In this document: one piece after another, positions 25,404 to 33,650 of the stretch
Layout of the letters: every line of letters starts with the position of its first letter
Numbering within the stretch: position 1 is the first letter of the stretch
Assembly (NCBI GenBank): GCA_002427815.1
Contig: DIZF01000068.1
Coordinates: 1-64,000 of the forward strand
From: Ramlibacter tataouinensis
Lineage (GTDB): Bacteria > Pseudomonadota > Gammaproteobacteria > Burkholderiales > Burkholderiaceae_C
Direction: 5' to 3'
DNA length: 64,000 nucleotides
Made by a program: the position numbers and the translations under genes
Notes under the pieces: model-generated
Database searches by the model: none
Seen by the model: only the letters and a program-made list of their open reading frames with translations
What the model was told of the DNA's origin: nothing

Positions 25404-25882
25404 GGCGTGAGCTTCTTGCTCTTGGTCATGTCGGCCAGAATGTGCAGCAGGAAGATCGCACCGGACAGCGGCACCACAGCGATCGGCAGCGACATCGGCA
25501 TCTGCATCGCGGTCGAGGTCTGCTCCCAGGAATTCACCGTGTAGATCACGCCGTACCAGGTGATCAGCCCGAAGCAGCCCAGAGTCAACACCTGCAGCCC
25601 GCGCACGATGAACTGCTCGAACAGCAAACCAAGGCGCGCGCCGAAGCCCGCCAGGCCGATGAAATGCGCACGCTTGTAGGCGACTGTGGCGCCCAGAAAT
25701 GTGGTGGCCACCAGCAGGTAGCGACCCAGCTCCTCGGACCAGCTCAGCGAGTGCCCGGCGTAACGTGCCAGCACCTGGGCGAACAGGATCACGGAAATGG
25801 CGACGCCTGCCACCAGCAGCAACTTTTCTACCAGGTCGTTGATGCGCTCGCTGTACAGCTGCAGCTGATGGCGGACACTCAT
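25400..25882 (-). CDS. dctQ: TRAP transporter small permease, DctQ type (second system)
   Basis: A 160-residue four-segment membrane protein with the DctQ signature LSWSEELGRYLLVATTFLGA. Its length is typical. It sits 13 bases after the DctP gene and its stop overlaps the DctM start, making a compact P-Q-M operon. Confidence 0.9.
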   Translation of the reverse strand: MSVRHQLQLYSERINDLVEKLLLVAGVAISVILFAQVLARYAGHSLSWSEELGRYLLVATTFLGATVAYKRAHFIGLAGFGARLGLLFEQFIVRGLQVLTLGCFGLITWYGVIYTVNSWEQTSTAMQMPMSLPIAVVPLSGAIFLLHILADMTKSKKLTP

Positions 25883-25895
25883 GGTCGCTTCGCGC

Positions 25896-26876
25896 TTACT
25901 TCACTGTCTTGCGAATCTCGTCGACGATTTTCTTGGTATCGCCAGTCAGGGAAGCATAGAGCGGCTCGGTCTTGGCGCGGAAGGCCGCAAGGTCGGGGTT
26001 CTCGACCACCTGCATGCCGGCGGCCTTCAGCCCCGCAAGCTGGCTGGCTTCGTTTTCACGCACATAACGGCGGCCGGCGAACGATGCCGTCCGGGCGGCA
26101 TCCATGAAGGCCTTGCGATCGGCTGCCGGAAGTTTGTCCATGAAGGCCTTGCTGCCGACGAACACCAGTGCCGAATAGACGTGCCGCGTGAGGGACAGGT
26201 ATTTCTGTCCGGCTTCATTGAGCTTGGCGGCCGAAATCACCGAAATAGGGTTCTCCTGACCATCGAGCACGCCTTGTTGAAGCTGCGTGGTGATAGGCCA
26301 GGCCATCGGCGTCGGGTTGGCTCCAATGGCGCGCCAGATCGCCAGGTGCGTCGGCGACTCCATCGTGCGGATCTTCATGCCCTTGAGGTCGTCGGGGCCG
26401 TTGACCGGATGTTTGGAGTTGGTGACGTCGCGAAAGCCGTTGTCCAGGAAATGCATGCCGACCAGCCCGGCCTTGTCGAAACGTTTGAGCAAGTCCTGAC
26501 CGATCGGGCCGTCCAGGACCTTGTCCGAAGCCTCGTAGGAACTGAACAGGAAGGGCATCTCCAGAGCCTTGATCTCCGGCACAAAGGCCTCCACCGGTCC
26601 CGTCGTGCAGACGCTCATCTGCACCGTGCCAAGCTGGAGCTGTTGCAGGACTTGCGTCTCACTTCCCAGCGCAGCCGAGTGATGAATGATCACTTCGTAC
26701 TTGCCGGGCAAGGCCTTGTCGAGTTCTTCCTTGAACTTCGTTGCGGCAATCGTGTGGACAAAGTTCGGCGCGGTGACGATGCCGATGTTCACCTTCTCGG
26801 CGGCCAGGGCCGGGAAACCCAGCCCCAAACTGATTGCGCAGACCAATCCGGTCAGGGTGCGAGAAATGACTTTCAT
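25896..26876 (-). CDS. dctP: TRAP transporter periplasmic binding protein, DctP type (second system)
   Basis: A 326-residue exported binding protein: signal peptide MKVISRTLTGLVCAISLGLG ending near PALAAEK, then a DctP fold with the substrate-binding Arg in MKIRTMESPTH and the block DGQENPISVI. It is the first gene of the second TRAP operon. AGGAGCAAGC lies just before the ATG. The 119 bases upstream should carry the promoter. Confidence 0.92.
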   Translation of the reverse strand: MKVISRTLTGLVCAISLGLGFPALAAEKVNIGIVTAPNFVHTIAATKFKEELDKALPGKYEVIIHHSAALGSETQVLQQLQLGTVQMSVCTTGPVEAFVPEIKALEMPFLFSSYEASDKVLDGPIGQDLLKRFDKAGLVGMHFLDNGFRDVTNSKHPVNGPDDLKGMKIRTMESPTHLAIWRAIGANPTPMAWPITTQLQQGVLDGQENPISVISAAKLNEAGQKYLSLTRHVYSALVFVGSKAFMDKLPAADRKAFMDAARTASFAGRRYVRENEASQLAGLKAAGMQVVENPDLAAFRAKTEPLYASLTGDTKKIVDEIRKTVK

Positions 26877-26995
26877 GCTTGCTCCTCTTGTAAGTTACTG
26901 TGTGATGCTGCTCTGCCATTGATTCTACGGGCAGTCTCTTTGTAGCTCGACGCGGCGTGACGGTCGACTTGTGCGCCCGCTGGTCAAGGGCTATG

Positions 26996-27370
26996 TCACC
27001 GTCTTTCAAGACCAGGGCGTTGGGTGGTTGTGCTGCATGGTCCGGTACGCCACCCGGCAGAACTGAAGACGTCCTGTAATGCAGTTCCGTCAACGGTGTA
27101 GTGAATCTCAGTGCCCACCGGCGCATCGAGCGCTACGAGCGTGCGTTGGAGCAATGTCAGCGCCGGTTTGAAATCAGTGATCTCGATATCGATCCGGTGA
27201 AATGCTACGCGAGCAGGTTGGCTGGCATTCATATGGGACAAAGAATCACCCCATCCCAGAACGGAGCCTACCTTCTCCTCGGCAAGCGCAGCTTCCAATC
27301 CTTCGTGGAAAGCGCGCTCACGGCCCGCAAGACTGGAACCTACCGGAAGCTTGGCGTAGAAGAAGTGCAT
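26996..27370 (-). CDS. Small hypothetical protein
   Basis: A protein of about 124 residues when started at the ATG at 27370 (MHFFYAKLPVGSSLAGRERA). It alternates predicted helices and strands, with VLGWGDSLS and EIHYTVDGTALQDVFSSAGW. The second block resembles short uncharacterised alpha/beta proteins, some encoded beside toxin genes, but I cannot name a family. The C-terminal 20 residues look degenerate and the sequence lies at the edge of the scar-rich zone, so the gene may be decaying. Confidence 0.45.
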   Translation of the reverse strand: MHFFYAKLPVGSSLAGRERAFHEGLEAALAEEKVGSVLGWGDSLSHMNASQPARVAFHRIDIEITDFKPALTLLQRTLVALDAPVGTEIHYTVDGTALQDVFSSAGWRTGPCSTTTQRPGLERR

Positions 27371-27531
27371 GGACCTGGTGTGCCGCAATGATCGTCGTGT
27401 CGGTCCATGAAGATCGGCATATGAACCGCCGTCGTGTCGTAAATCAATATTCTGCTCCGCGCGTTCATGCTGAGCATGCTGGGCGCGAACTCGTTCGCAC
27501 AGACGCCCCCGAATTCAAGCATGTGACGGGT

Positions 27532-27907
27532 TCAGCGGCGAGAGGCCACGTCTGCCGTCGCCAGTTCTTGCGCGGTGAGCCACAGGCGCAGGTCGAATTC
27601 GAGCTGATGGTAGTCCGGCTCCATGTGCAGGCACAGCGAATAAAACGCCTTGCCGTGTTCCCGCTCCTTCAAATGCGCCAGCTCGTGAACGACGATCATG
27701 CGCAGGACGTCCGCCGGTGCTTCCTTGAACAGCGCGGCAACGCGGATCTCTCGCGTAGAGAGCTCGATCGGTACGCACCTCATGCGCCACGGGGTGGCGT
27801 TGTGCCAACGTCTGGGCCAGTCGGCCAGCCCTGATCAGTTCCCGCACCTGCGCCAGCAGCTCAGGCGGGTAGCCGTGCAGATAGGGAAGGTGGAGGTCTC
27901 CAGACAT
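27532..27907 (-). pseudogene. Broken second copy of the YgjP-like metalloprotease gene
   Basis: This segment matches the intact gene at 30955-31479 almost base for base, including the ATG (27907), the first 51 codons, the HELAH zinc motif and the stop (27532). A 149-base deletion between 27753 and 27754 removes the middle (bases 31177-31325 of the intact copy) and shifts the frame, so neither half can make the protein. The similarity extends a few bases beyond both ends of the gene (27521-27930). Confidence 0.92.
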
Positions 27908-27918
27908 CGTTATGGGGT

Positions 27919-28038
27919 TCAGCCCACGCGTTGAAGCGCCACGTAGACATCGGCTTCCTTCCCGCTCTTTAGCTGGCGCACGACGCTGTCGATCAGGCCT
28001 TCGGCCATGAGGGTCTGGAGGCGGGCAGGGGCTTTCAT
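27919..28038 (-). pseudogene. N-terminal stump of a RIO-type serine kinase gene
   Basis: An open frame of 39 residues starts at the ATG at 28038 with MKAPARLQTLMAEGLIDSVV followed by RQLKSGKEADVYVALQ. This is the N-terminus of proteobacterial RIO/RIO1-like kinases, including the SGKEADVYV that leads into the nucleotide-binding loop. It then ends in RVG and a stop at the exact point where the duplicated block carrying the broken YgjP-like gene begins. More than 200 codons of kinase are missing, so the copy event interrupted or replaced the kinase gene. Confidence 0.7.
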
Positions 28039-28160
28039 TGCCCGATTCTCGGGCCTTTGCGGGCTTGCCCCTCGGCTTTCACTCGCGAAAGCCGATAGTG
28101 AGCTGGCAAGTTCGCCGCTCAGATCCGAGTATCACCTGACAAGTATCGAATCGACATAGT

Positions 28161-28847
28161 TCACGGCGCCGCCGCCGCCGCGAACACACGCGCGAACCCC
28201 TCAACGAGTTGCGCATCCGAGTAAACCAGCGGGTCGTCCAGCCCTTCGACCATTCCCTTCATCGTCAGCAGCCCGATGCTGGCCAGGTAGGCAAGAAAAG
28301 CCATGAGGCGGGGTTCGACTTTCGCGCGGCCCGGCCGCTTCTTTTGCTCGTCGCGCAGTTTCTTCGTCGCCCCGGCAAGGAACAGCTCGTTGAGCGGGCG
28401 GATACGCGCGAACTGCTGCGGGTCGAAATGGACCGCGCCCTGGCCGGCGACCTGGGCCTGTAGGTAAGCCAGGCGGAAGTCGTCGACCCTCGACGCAAAT
28501 ACCTTCACCGATTCGTCGACGATGGCGCCAAGCGCCTCGCCACCGCTCTTGGACTTCTCTACCGCGTCATAGACCGCCTGGGCCTGAGACTGAAGGTTCG
28601 CAAACACCAGTTCGAAGAACAACGCATCCTTGGACGGGAAGTAGTAGTACAGCGCCGTCTTCGATACCCCGACCTCCCTGGCTACCGCATCGAGGGTCGT
28701 CGCGGCGATTCCATTGCGCAATAGGACGCAGCGCGCGGCAGTGAGTATCTCCTCGCGCGACCGGTGGCGACGTTGCTCGCGGCGGGTGACCCGGGCGGCA
28801 ACCGCGGCATTCGCGGGAGGAACCGGAAGGGGCTTCTTGGACGGCAT
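28161..28847 (-). CDS. TetR family transcriptional regulator
   Basis: A 228-residue TetR regulator. The DNA-binding domain is clear: ILTAARCVLLRNGIAATTLD, AREVGVSKTALYYYFPSKDA. The remainder is the variable ligand-binding domain, with a basic N-terminal extension of about 25 residues. It diverges from the MBL/MAPEG gene pair across a 159-base region that contains an inverted repeat, so it probably represses those genes until an inducing compound appears. Confidence 0.92.
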   Translation of the reverse strand: MPSKKPLPVPPANAAVAARVTRREQRRHRSREEILTAARCVLLRNGIAATTLDAVAREVGVSKTALYYYFPSKDALFFELVFANLQSQAQAVYDAVEKSKSGGEALGAIVDESVKVFASRVDDFRLAYLQAQVAGQGAVHFDPQQFARIRPLNELFLAGATKKLRDEQKKRPGRAKVEPRLMAFLAYLASIGLLTMKGMVEGLDDPLVYSDAQLVEGFARVFAAAAAP

Positions 28848-28897
28848 CAGGGCTCGGCAGATGGTGAACGCTTTGATATTTTACCTCTAGTATTTAA

Positions 28898-28913
28898 ATT
28901 ACCTTGAAGTAAT
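28898..28913. promoter_or_regulatory. Candidate TetR operator (ATTAC-N6-GTAAT)
   Basis: A perfect five-base inverted repeat, ATTACCTTGAAGTAAT, in an AT-rich stretch between the divergent TetR and MBL genes. Its size and position suit a TetR dimer site overlapping one or both promoters. Confidence 0.5.
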
Positions 28914-29006
28914 ATTTTCTACCAACGGTACATTTTGTGCTATTCTTCGCGTCAAGGCCGGACCTTCTGCGCGAGCGCCGCCAGCCCCAACCCAAGGAGA
29001 AACTGC

Positions 29007-29726
29007 ATGCAAACGCGCATCCATGAAATAGCCAATCGCATGTACCGCATCTCCACGTGCGTGCCCGAGGCCGCGCCCGGAGGTTTCACCTTCAACCAAT
29101 TCCTTATCGATGCCGACGATCCGATGTTGTTCCACACCGGGGGGCGACGCATGTTTCCGCTGGTGTCTCAGGCAATTGCTCGAATCGTGCCCCTGGAGCG
29201 GCTGCGATGGATCGGATTCGGGCATGTCGAGTCCGATGAGGGCGGGGCGATGAACGAATTTCTGGCGGCCGCGCCACATGCGCAGGTCGCACATGGCGCG
29301 ACCGGTTGCATGGTCTCGCTCGATGACCTGTGTGATCGCGCGCCGCGCAAACTGGCCGACGGTGAAATCATCGACCTCGGCGGCAAGCGGGTGCGTCACA
29401 TCGACACGCCCCATGTCCCGCACAATTGGGAGTCGCGCGTATTGTTCGAAGAGACTACGGGGACATTGTTCTGCGGAGACCTCTTTACCCACGCGGGCGA
29501 CGGGCCGGCCTTGACGGACGGCGACATCGTTGGTCCTGCACTTGCCGCGGAAGAGCTGTTCCATGCGACGGCGCTCTCGCCTGCCACCGGCCAGACGATC
29601 CGCCGCCTGGCGGCACTCGAACCGCAGATGCTGGCACTGATGCATGGCTCATCAACGCGGACCCGCTGCGGTGAGGCGCTGAATCGGCTGGCCGATGCGT
29701 ACGATTCGATGCTTCAACAATGCTGA
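29007..29726 (+). CDS. Metallo-beta-lactamase fold protein of the diiron (ODP) type
   Basis: A 239-residue MBL-fold protein starting at the ATG at 29007, with AAGGAGA six bases upstream. Instead of the hydrolase motif HxHxDH it carries H73-V-E75-S-D77, the metal-binding pattern of the oxygen-binding diiron proteins related to flavodiiron reductases; further ligands are likely in DTPHVPHNWES, FCGDLF and LMHGSS. Flavodiiron relatives reduce oxygen or nitric oxide, but this protein lacks the flavodoxin domain. It is the first gene of a pair with a MAPEG protein under apparent TetR control, pointing to stress or detoxification. Confidence 0.82.
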   Translation: MQTRIHEIANRMYRISTCVPEAAPGGFTFNQFLIDADDPMLFHTGGRRMFPLVSQAIARIVPLERLRWIGFGHVESDEGGAMNEFLAAAPHAQVAHGATGCMVSLDDLCDRAPRKLADGEIIDLGGKRVRHIDTPHVPHNWESRVLFEETTGTLFCGDLFTHAGDGPALTDGDIVGPALAAEELFHATALSPATGQTIRRLAALEPQMLALMHGSSTRTRCGEALNRLADAYDSMLQQC

Positions 29727-29736
29727 GGAGACAAGA

Positions 29737-30204
29737 ATGGACAAGTTGAGCCTGCAAAACCCGCTGTTCGCGGCCTACGCGATCGCTGCGACGCTGATGA
29801 TCCTCAAGGCCGTTGGCATGTCCTGGTTGACGGTGGTTCGCATGATGACGGAGCGAGGGGGCTTCCGGTCGCCGGAAGACCTGCAAAAGACCCCGCTGAA
29901 CCCAGCGCCCAGCCCCCAACAGCTTGCGCCCAACGAGCGCGTCGAGCGCATCCGCCGTATCCATCTGAATGACCTGGAAAACCTGCCGTTCTTTCTGGTT
30001 GCAGGCTTGCTTTACATACTGACTGGGCCGCCGCTGTTGCTCGCGCAAGCGCTGCTGTACGGCTACGTGGTGTCGCGGCTCCTGCACTTCGCTGCGTACC
30101 TGAGCGCACAAACTCATGACCTGCGTGCGACCCTGTGGACCGTGGGCTCGTTGATCCTCATCTTCATGACCGGCCGAACGCTCTTTGCCGCCCTGGGCTA
30201 CTGA
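29737..30204 (+). CDS. MAPEG family membrane protein (microsomal GST-like)
   Basis: A 155-residue protein with four predicted membrane helices, beginning MDKLSLQNPLFAAYAIAATL. The hallmark ERIRRIHLNDLENLPFFLVA identifies the MAPEG family, close to MGST1/mPGES-1, which uses glutathione to conjugate or reduce hydrophobic electrophiles and lipid peroxides. Start at 29737 with GAGGAGA upstream, ten bases after the MBL gene stop. With the diiron MBL protein it forms a small TetR-governed detoxification unit. Confidence 0.88.
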   Translation: MDKLSLQNPLFAAYAIAATLMILKAVGMSWLTVVRMMTERGGFRSPEDLQKTPLNPAPSPQQLAPNERVERIRRIHLNDLENLPFFLVAGLLYILTGPPLLLAQALLYGYVVSRLLHFAAYLSAQTHDLRATLWTVGSLILIFMTGRTLFAALGY

Positions 30205-30280
30205 AGAACGCGCCCCAACTCGCTTGCCGCGGGTAAACCAGGACTCAACCCCCGCCACCCCGAGCGAACCGTGCCGTGCG

Positions 30281-30427
30281 CGGGCACTTCGAAACCTGGC
30301 TTGCGGCATCTTTGCCCACGGCTTTGCGCGGGTCTGGTGTGATGACTGCGGCAACGACCACGTTGTCGCCTTCGCCGGCATAGGCAGCGGAGTGTGCCGG
30401 TCGTGCGGCGAGCTCAGCATGGCCCAG
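30281..30427 (+). pseudogene. Remnant of an IS91-type transposase zinc-binding domain
   Basis: The frame reads RALRNLACGIFAHGFARVWC, then DDCGNDHVVAF and GVCRSCGELSMAQ. This matches the N-terminal zinc-finger region of IS91-family transposases (CGILAHGFxRxxCxxCGxxxLVAF ... GxCPSC...RMA), with the CxxC pairs C52/C55 and C71/C74 of the local frame retained. Similarity fades on both sides and no catalytic Tyr domain follows, so only a scar remains. Confidence 0.65.
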
Positions 30428-30581
30428 GTGCCCGCCATACGATGCAGCGGGGTAACCCGTAACCCCAGGCCTTGCACCATAGGCCATTCACGCTGAACAG
30501 TCCCTGAGCCGGACATTGGTTTCTCCAATGTCTGGATTCTGCCGTCGAATCTTGAGGGGCGAATGTCGGGAGTGGGTCGAG

Positions 30582-30634
30582 CGGACTTGCCAAGGATGGC
30601 GAGGCGCTCCTGAGCGACCGGTTATCGTGGCGCC
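30582..30634. repeat. Leader repeat upstream of small protein gene, copy B
   Basis: CGGACTTGCCAAGGATGGCG and the 33 bases after it precede the small gene at 30635 and recur almost unchanged at 33598-33650, at 24018-24068, and in part at 19487-19522. The conserved leader and start suggest that the gene was copied together with its expression signals. Confidence 0.75.
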
Positions 30635-30853
30635 ATGGAGATCCGGGTGGAATACCAGGAAGGCCTTGGGGGCGAACCCGAGCCCGCTGTCGTGTGGTTC
30701 GGCAAGCGGCGCCTGGCCGTGCAAGCGATCACCGACCGTTGGTACGGGATCGATCGTCGTTGGTGGAAGCTGCAAACGGAGGATGGGCTCTACGTTCTGC
30801 GGCGGGACGATGTGAGTGGGCAGTGGGAGTTGGCGGCCGTACCCCGTAGCTAG
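30635..30853 (+). CDS. Small uncharacterised protein, copy 1 (72 residues)
   Basis: A 72-residue basic protein beginning MEIRVEYQEGLGGEPEPAVV, with the core VWFGKRRLAVQAITDRWYG and WWKLQTEDGLYVLRRDD. A paralogue of 62 residues lies at 33651 and a truncated start at 24069. The pattern (short beta-rich protein with W-F-G, R-W-Y-G-x-D-R-R-W-W-K) reminds me of the small DUF6504-type proteins, but that match needs a profile search. Conservation of the protein between two copies, against changes mainly at synonymous-looking positions, supports that it is translated. No function is known. Confidence 0.65.
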   Translation: MEIRVEYQEGLGGEPEPAVVWFGKRRLAVQAITDRWYGIDRRWWKLQTEDGLYVLRRDDVSGQWELAAVPRS

Positions 30854-30954
30854 CCGCAGGCGCACAACGGCGACGATTGGCTTGCATATCCCTCGGCGTG
30901 AATCACCTTCGCGCGGCGCTCGCGCTCCGCCTCAGCCCAAAGCATGTGACGGGC
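30854..30954. other. Short intergenic segment at a duplication border
   Basis: From about 30941 the sequence is shared with 27518 onward (the broken YgjP-like copy). No gene is visible between the small protein stop and the YgjP-like gene stop. Confidence 0.4.
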
Positions 30955-31479
30955 TCAGGGGCGGGAGGCCACGTCTGCCGTCGCCAACTCTTGCGCGGTG
31001 AGCCACAGGCGCAGGTCGAATTCGAGCTGATGGTAGTCCGGCTCCATGTGCAGGCACAGCGAATAGAACGCCTTGCCGTGTTCCCGCTCCTTCAAATGCG
31101 CGAGCTCGTGAACGACGATCATGCGCAGGAAGTCCGCCGGTGCTTCCTTGAACAGCGCGGCAACGCGGATCTCTCGTTTGGCCTTGAGCCGGCTGCCCTG
31201 GACGCGGGAAACGGCGCTGTGCGTGCCAAGGGCGTTCCTCACGATGTGCAGTTTCGGGTCGTAGGCCACCTTTGCCAGCGGCGGCGCACTCTTCATGTGG
31301 CTTGACTTGAGCTCGTTAACGTAATCGTAGAGAGCTCGATCGGTACGCACCTCATGCGCCACGGGGTGGCGTTGTGCCAACGTCTGGGCCAGTCGGCCAG
31401 CCCTGATCAGTTCCCGCACCTGCGCCAGCAGCTCAGGCGGGTAGCCGTGCAGATAGGGAAGATGGAGATCTCCAGACAT
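30955..31479 (-). CDS. YgjP-like zinc metalloprotease domain protein (M48-related, DUF45)
   Basis: A 174-residue protein with the zinc motif in MIVVHELAHLKEREHGKAFY, i.e. HELAH followed by the third-ligand region (H-G-K-x-F-x-x-L), and the YgjP-type ending DYHQLEFDLRLWL. In E. coli-type YgjP proteins this single domain is thought to act as a nucleotide-associated metal-dependent hydrolase; its real substrate is unknown. The ATG at 31479 lies 11 bases after the phosphoesterase stop on the same strand. A nearly identical but broken copy is at 27532-27907. Confidence 0.85.
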   Translation of the reverse strand: MSGDLHLPYLHGYPPELLAQVRELIRAGRLAQTLAQRHPVAHEVRTDRALYDYVNELKSSHMKSAPPLAKVAYDPKLHIVRNALGTHSAVSRVQGSRLKAKREIRVAALFKEAPADFLRMIVVHELAHLKEREHGKAFYSLCLHMEPDYHQLEFDLRLWLTAQELATADVASRP

Positions 31480-31490
31480 CGTTATGGGGT

Positions 31491-32291
31491 TCAGCCCACG
31501 CGTTGCGGCTCGAACTCGGTCACCGCGGCGCGCACGAAAGCGGGACCGGCCGCGGGGCAGTCCCATTGCTCGACCACGCAGCGCCCAGGCGGTGCGTCGC
31601 GGCCCCAGCGCAGCACGTTGACGGAATTGGGCTGGCCGTCGCGCACGCGGTGCGACACGGCGGTGCCGGCCTGCACCGACCACAGCCTGCGCGGCAGCCC
31701 GGGTAACGGCATCACGTAGGGCAGGTGGATATGGCCGCCCATCACCAGGTCGGCGCCGGCATCGGCCCAGCGGTGCACGGCCGCGGCGTGCCCACGCACG
31801 AGGTTGTGGACCTCGCCGGCGCGCGGCACCGAGACCGGCTGGTGCACGACGATCACGCGCAACTGACCGGGCGCGGCGCCGGCGACGCGCGCGGCCACGC
31901 GCTCGATCTGCTCGGCCGAGATCTCGCCGTTCGTGTGCCGCCACCAGCGCGTGGTGTTCAGGCATTGCATCAGCAGGTCGGCCGACGCATGCACCGGCTC
32001 GAGCTCGTCGCCGAAGGCCTCCCGGTAGTGGCCGTACGGGCGGGTGAAGCGCGCCAGCACGTCGAACAGCGGTACGTCGTGGTTGCCCGGTATCGCCAGC
32101 ACCGGCGTGGCCAGGCGTTCGACGAAGGCGCGCGCGGCATGGAACTGCGCGCGCCTTGCGCGCTGGGTGATGTCGCCCGAGAGCACCACCACGTCGGGCC
32201 GCTGCCGGGCCGTGAACGCGGCCAGCGCCTCGACCACCGGCGGCTGCTCGGTGCCGAAGTGCGTGTCCGAGATCTGCAGCAGCACGCTCAC
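31491..32291 (-). CDS. Metallophosphoesterase (CpdA/Icc-like)
   Basis: A 266-residue calcineurin-type phosphoesterase. The dimetal motifs are all visible: QISDTHFG (D-x-H), VVLSGDITQ (GD), AIPGNHD (GNHD), VVHQP and GGHIHLPY (GHxH). I set the start at the GTG at 32291, whose GTGA overlaps the stop of the lipid kinase gene; this puts VSVLLQISDTHFG at the N-terminus, as in CpdA. CpdA hydrolyses cyclic AMP, while relatives act on phospholipids or nucleotides; coupling to a diacylglycerol-kinase-type gene suggests a phospholipid-related role here. Confidence 0.88.
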   Translation of the reverse strand: MSVLLQISDTHFGTEQPPVVEALAAFTARQRPDVVVLSGDITQRARRAQFHAARAFVERLATPVLAIPGNHDVPLFDVLARFTRPYGHYREAFGDELEPVHASADLLMQCLNTTRWWRHTNGEISAEQIERVAARVAGAAPGQLRVIVVHQPVSVPRAGEVHNLVRGHAAAVHRWADAGADLVMGGHIHLPYVMPLPGLPRRLWSVQAGTAVSHRVRDGQPNSVNVLRWGRDAPPGRCVVEQWDCPAAGPAFVRAAVTEFEPQRVG

Positions 32292-33247
32292 GGCCGTGGC
32301 TTGATCAGGAACAAAGGGCGCGGCGAGCGGCCGATCTCCAGCGGCACGCGCAGACGGCTGACCTCGCCGTCCATCGCCACGCGGATGCTCCGCCGCCCGG
32401 GCAGCAGCCGTGGCCGCACCTGCATCTGCGTGAACTCGAAGTGCTCGATCGTGTCGGCCTCGCCCAGCGTGCCCAGCGCGCCGCGCAGCATCAACCCCAG
32501 CATCGCCAGCGTACCGATCGGCCGCAGCATCACCGCCGCGAGCCGGCCGTCGTCCGGCGCCTCGGCCTCGGGCAGGCCCACGCGCTCGAGCTGCAGCCGG
32601 TTGTTGCCGACGAACAGCGTCGGCGTGGTGATCTCGCGCACGGCGCCTTCGCAGCGGATGCGCAGCCGCAGCGGCCGGTGCGTGCGCAGCAGTGTCGTTG
32701 CGCTGGCGAACAGCACCACCAGCCGATGGCGGCCGAAACGGGCGGTGTAGGCCTTGCGGTCCTTCAGCATCTCGGGGTACAGGCCCAGGCTGGCGTTGAC
32801 CAGGAACAGCTGTTCGTTGACGACCCCGACCTGCACCGGCACCGGCGCGCCCTGCAGCAGCACGCGGGTCGCCTCGGCTGCGTCCTCCGGCAGGCCGTGC
32901 GCGCGCGCGAAGTAGTTGAAGGTGCCCTGCGGCACCAGCCCCATTGCGCACCCGTGAGCATGGGCGGCCCGGGCCACCGCGTTGAGCGTGCCGTCGCCGC
33001 CCACCGCCACCACCGCCGAGCGCCGGTGGAGCGCGGTGAGCGCTGCCTCGTCGGCGGCCTGCGCCAGATCGGCAGGACGGACGAAACGCAGCTCGCCTTC
33101 ACGCCCCGCCTCGGCCAGCGCAGCTTCGATCGCAGCACGCTTGTGTTCGGGCGCGATGCTGCCGGCGGCGGCGTTGACGATGAACACCAGCCGCGCCTCG
33201 GGGTCCACCGTCGGCGGCATCGCCGCCAGGTTGTCCGGCGCCTTCAT
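32288..33247 (-). CDS. Diacylglycerol kinase-family lipid kinase
   Basis: A 319-residue soluble lipid kinase of the DAGK_cat family (YegS/DgkB-like). The nucleotide-binding signature VAVGGDGTLNAVA is present, followed by GLVPQGTFNYFAR and the C-terminal domain with MDGEVSRLRVPLEI. The ATG at 33247 gives a reasonable N-terminus (MKAPDNLAAMPPTVDPEARL). It overlaps the phosphoesterase by four bases, so both are made from one message. Typical members phosphorylate diacylglycerol or related lipids at the membrane surface. Confidence 0.88.
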   Translation of the reverse strand: MKAPDNLAAMPPTVDPEARLVFIVNAAAGSIAPEHKRAAIEAALAEAGREGELRFVRPADLAQAADEAALTALHRRSAVVAVGGDGTLNAVARAAHAHGCAMGLVPQGTFNYFARAHGLPEDAAEATRVLLQGAPVPVQVGVVNEQLFLVNASLGLYPEMLKDRKAYTARFGRHRLVVLFASATTLLRTHRPLRLRIRCEGAVREITTPTLFVGNNRLQLERVGLPEAEAPDDGRLAAVMLRPIGTLAMLGLMLRGALGTLGEADTIEHFEFTQMQVRPRLLPGRRSIRVAMDGEVSRLRVPLEIGRSPRPLFLIKPRP

Positions 33248-33489
33248 TGCGCCGGATTCGAGATGTCGGTCATAGGCCGAGTGTGCCCGACCCGCACATG
33301 TCCGTACCGCGAGTGCCGGATCGGCGCAGCGCGCCCGGTGCCGGCCGTGACGGCCTCGCCCGAATCGACGATGCCCCGGCCCTTCATCAGCGCCACCGTG
33401 GCCTCGATCTCGGCCGTCGTCATCTCGGGGTTGCCCTTGGCCTGTTGTTGGGCCTCGGCTTCGTCGCCGTCTTCGGTACACCTCCCCAA
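33244..33489 (-). pseudogene. C-terminal fragment resembling an NMT1/THI5-type ABC binding protein
   Basis: The frame includes EMTTAEIEATVALMKGRGIV then DSGEAV, similar to the C-terminal helix region (x-I-x-x-x-x-x-M-K-x-x-G-I-V-D-S-G-D/E-A) of nitrate/taurine/thiamine-precursor-type ABC substrate-binding proteins. Nothing upstream supplies the rest of such a protein, and the following 30 residues look unrelated. It ends in an ATGA overlap with the lipid kinase start, which may be chance. Confidence 0.35.
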
Positions 33490-33650
33490 ACGACCGCTTC
33501 CTTCCGCCAGTTTTCGCCACGAGTCGGCGAACGCCTGCTACTTGGGTGGACCGGTCATCCGCTCAGAAAACGCCCACCGGCAGCAATGGGCCGAACGCGG
33601 ACTTGCCAAGGATGGCGAGGTACTCCTGAGTGACCGGTTATCGTGGCGCC
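33490..33650. repeat. Intergenic region ending in leader repeat copy C
   Basis: No gene is seen at 33490-33597. Bases 33598-33650 repeat the leader found at 30582-30634 with only three or four changes and lead directly into the second small protein gene. Confidence 0.7.

Noticed and set aside
30185..30496. Intact 103-residue protein gene
   Set aside because: Only the middle matches the IS91-type zinc domain; its N-terminal codons are the antisense of nothing conserved and the end is degenerate, so it is treated as a remnant.
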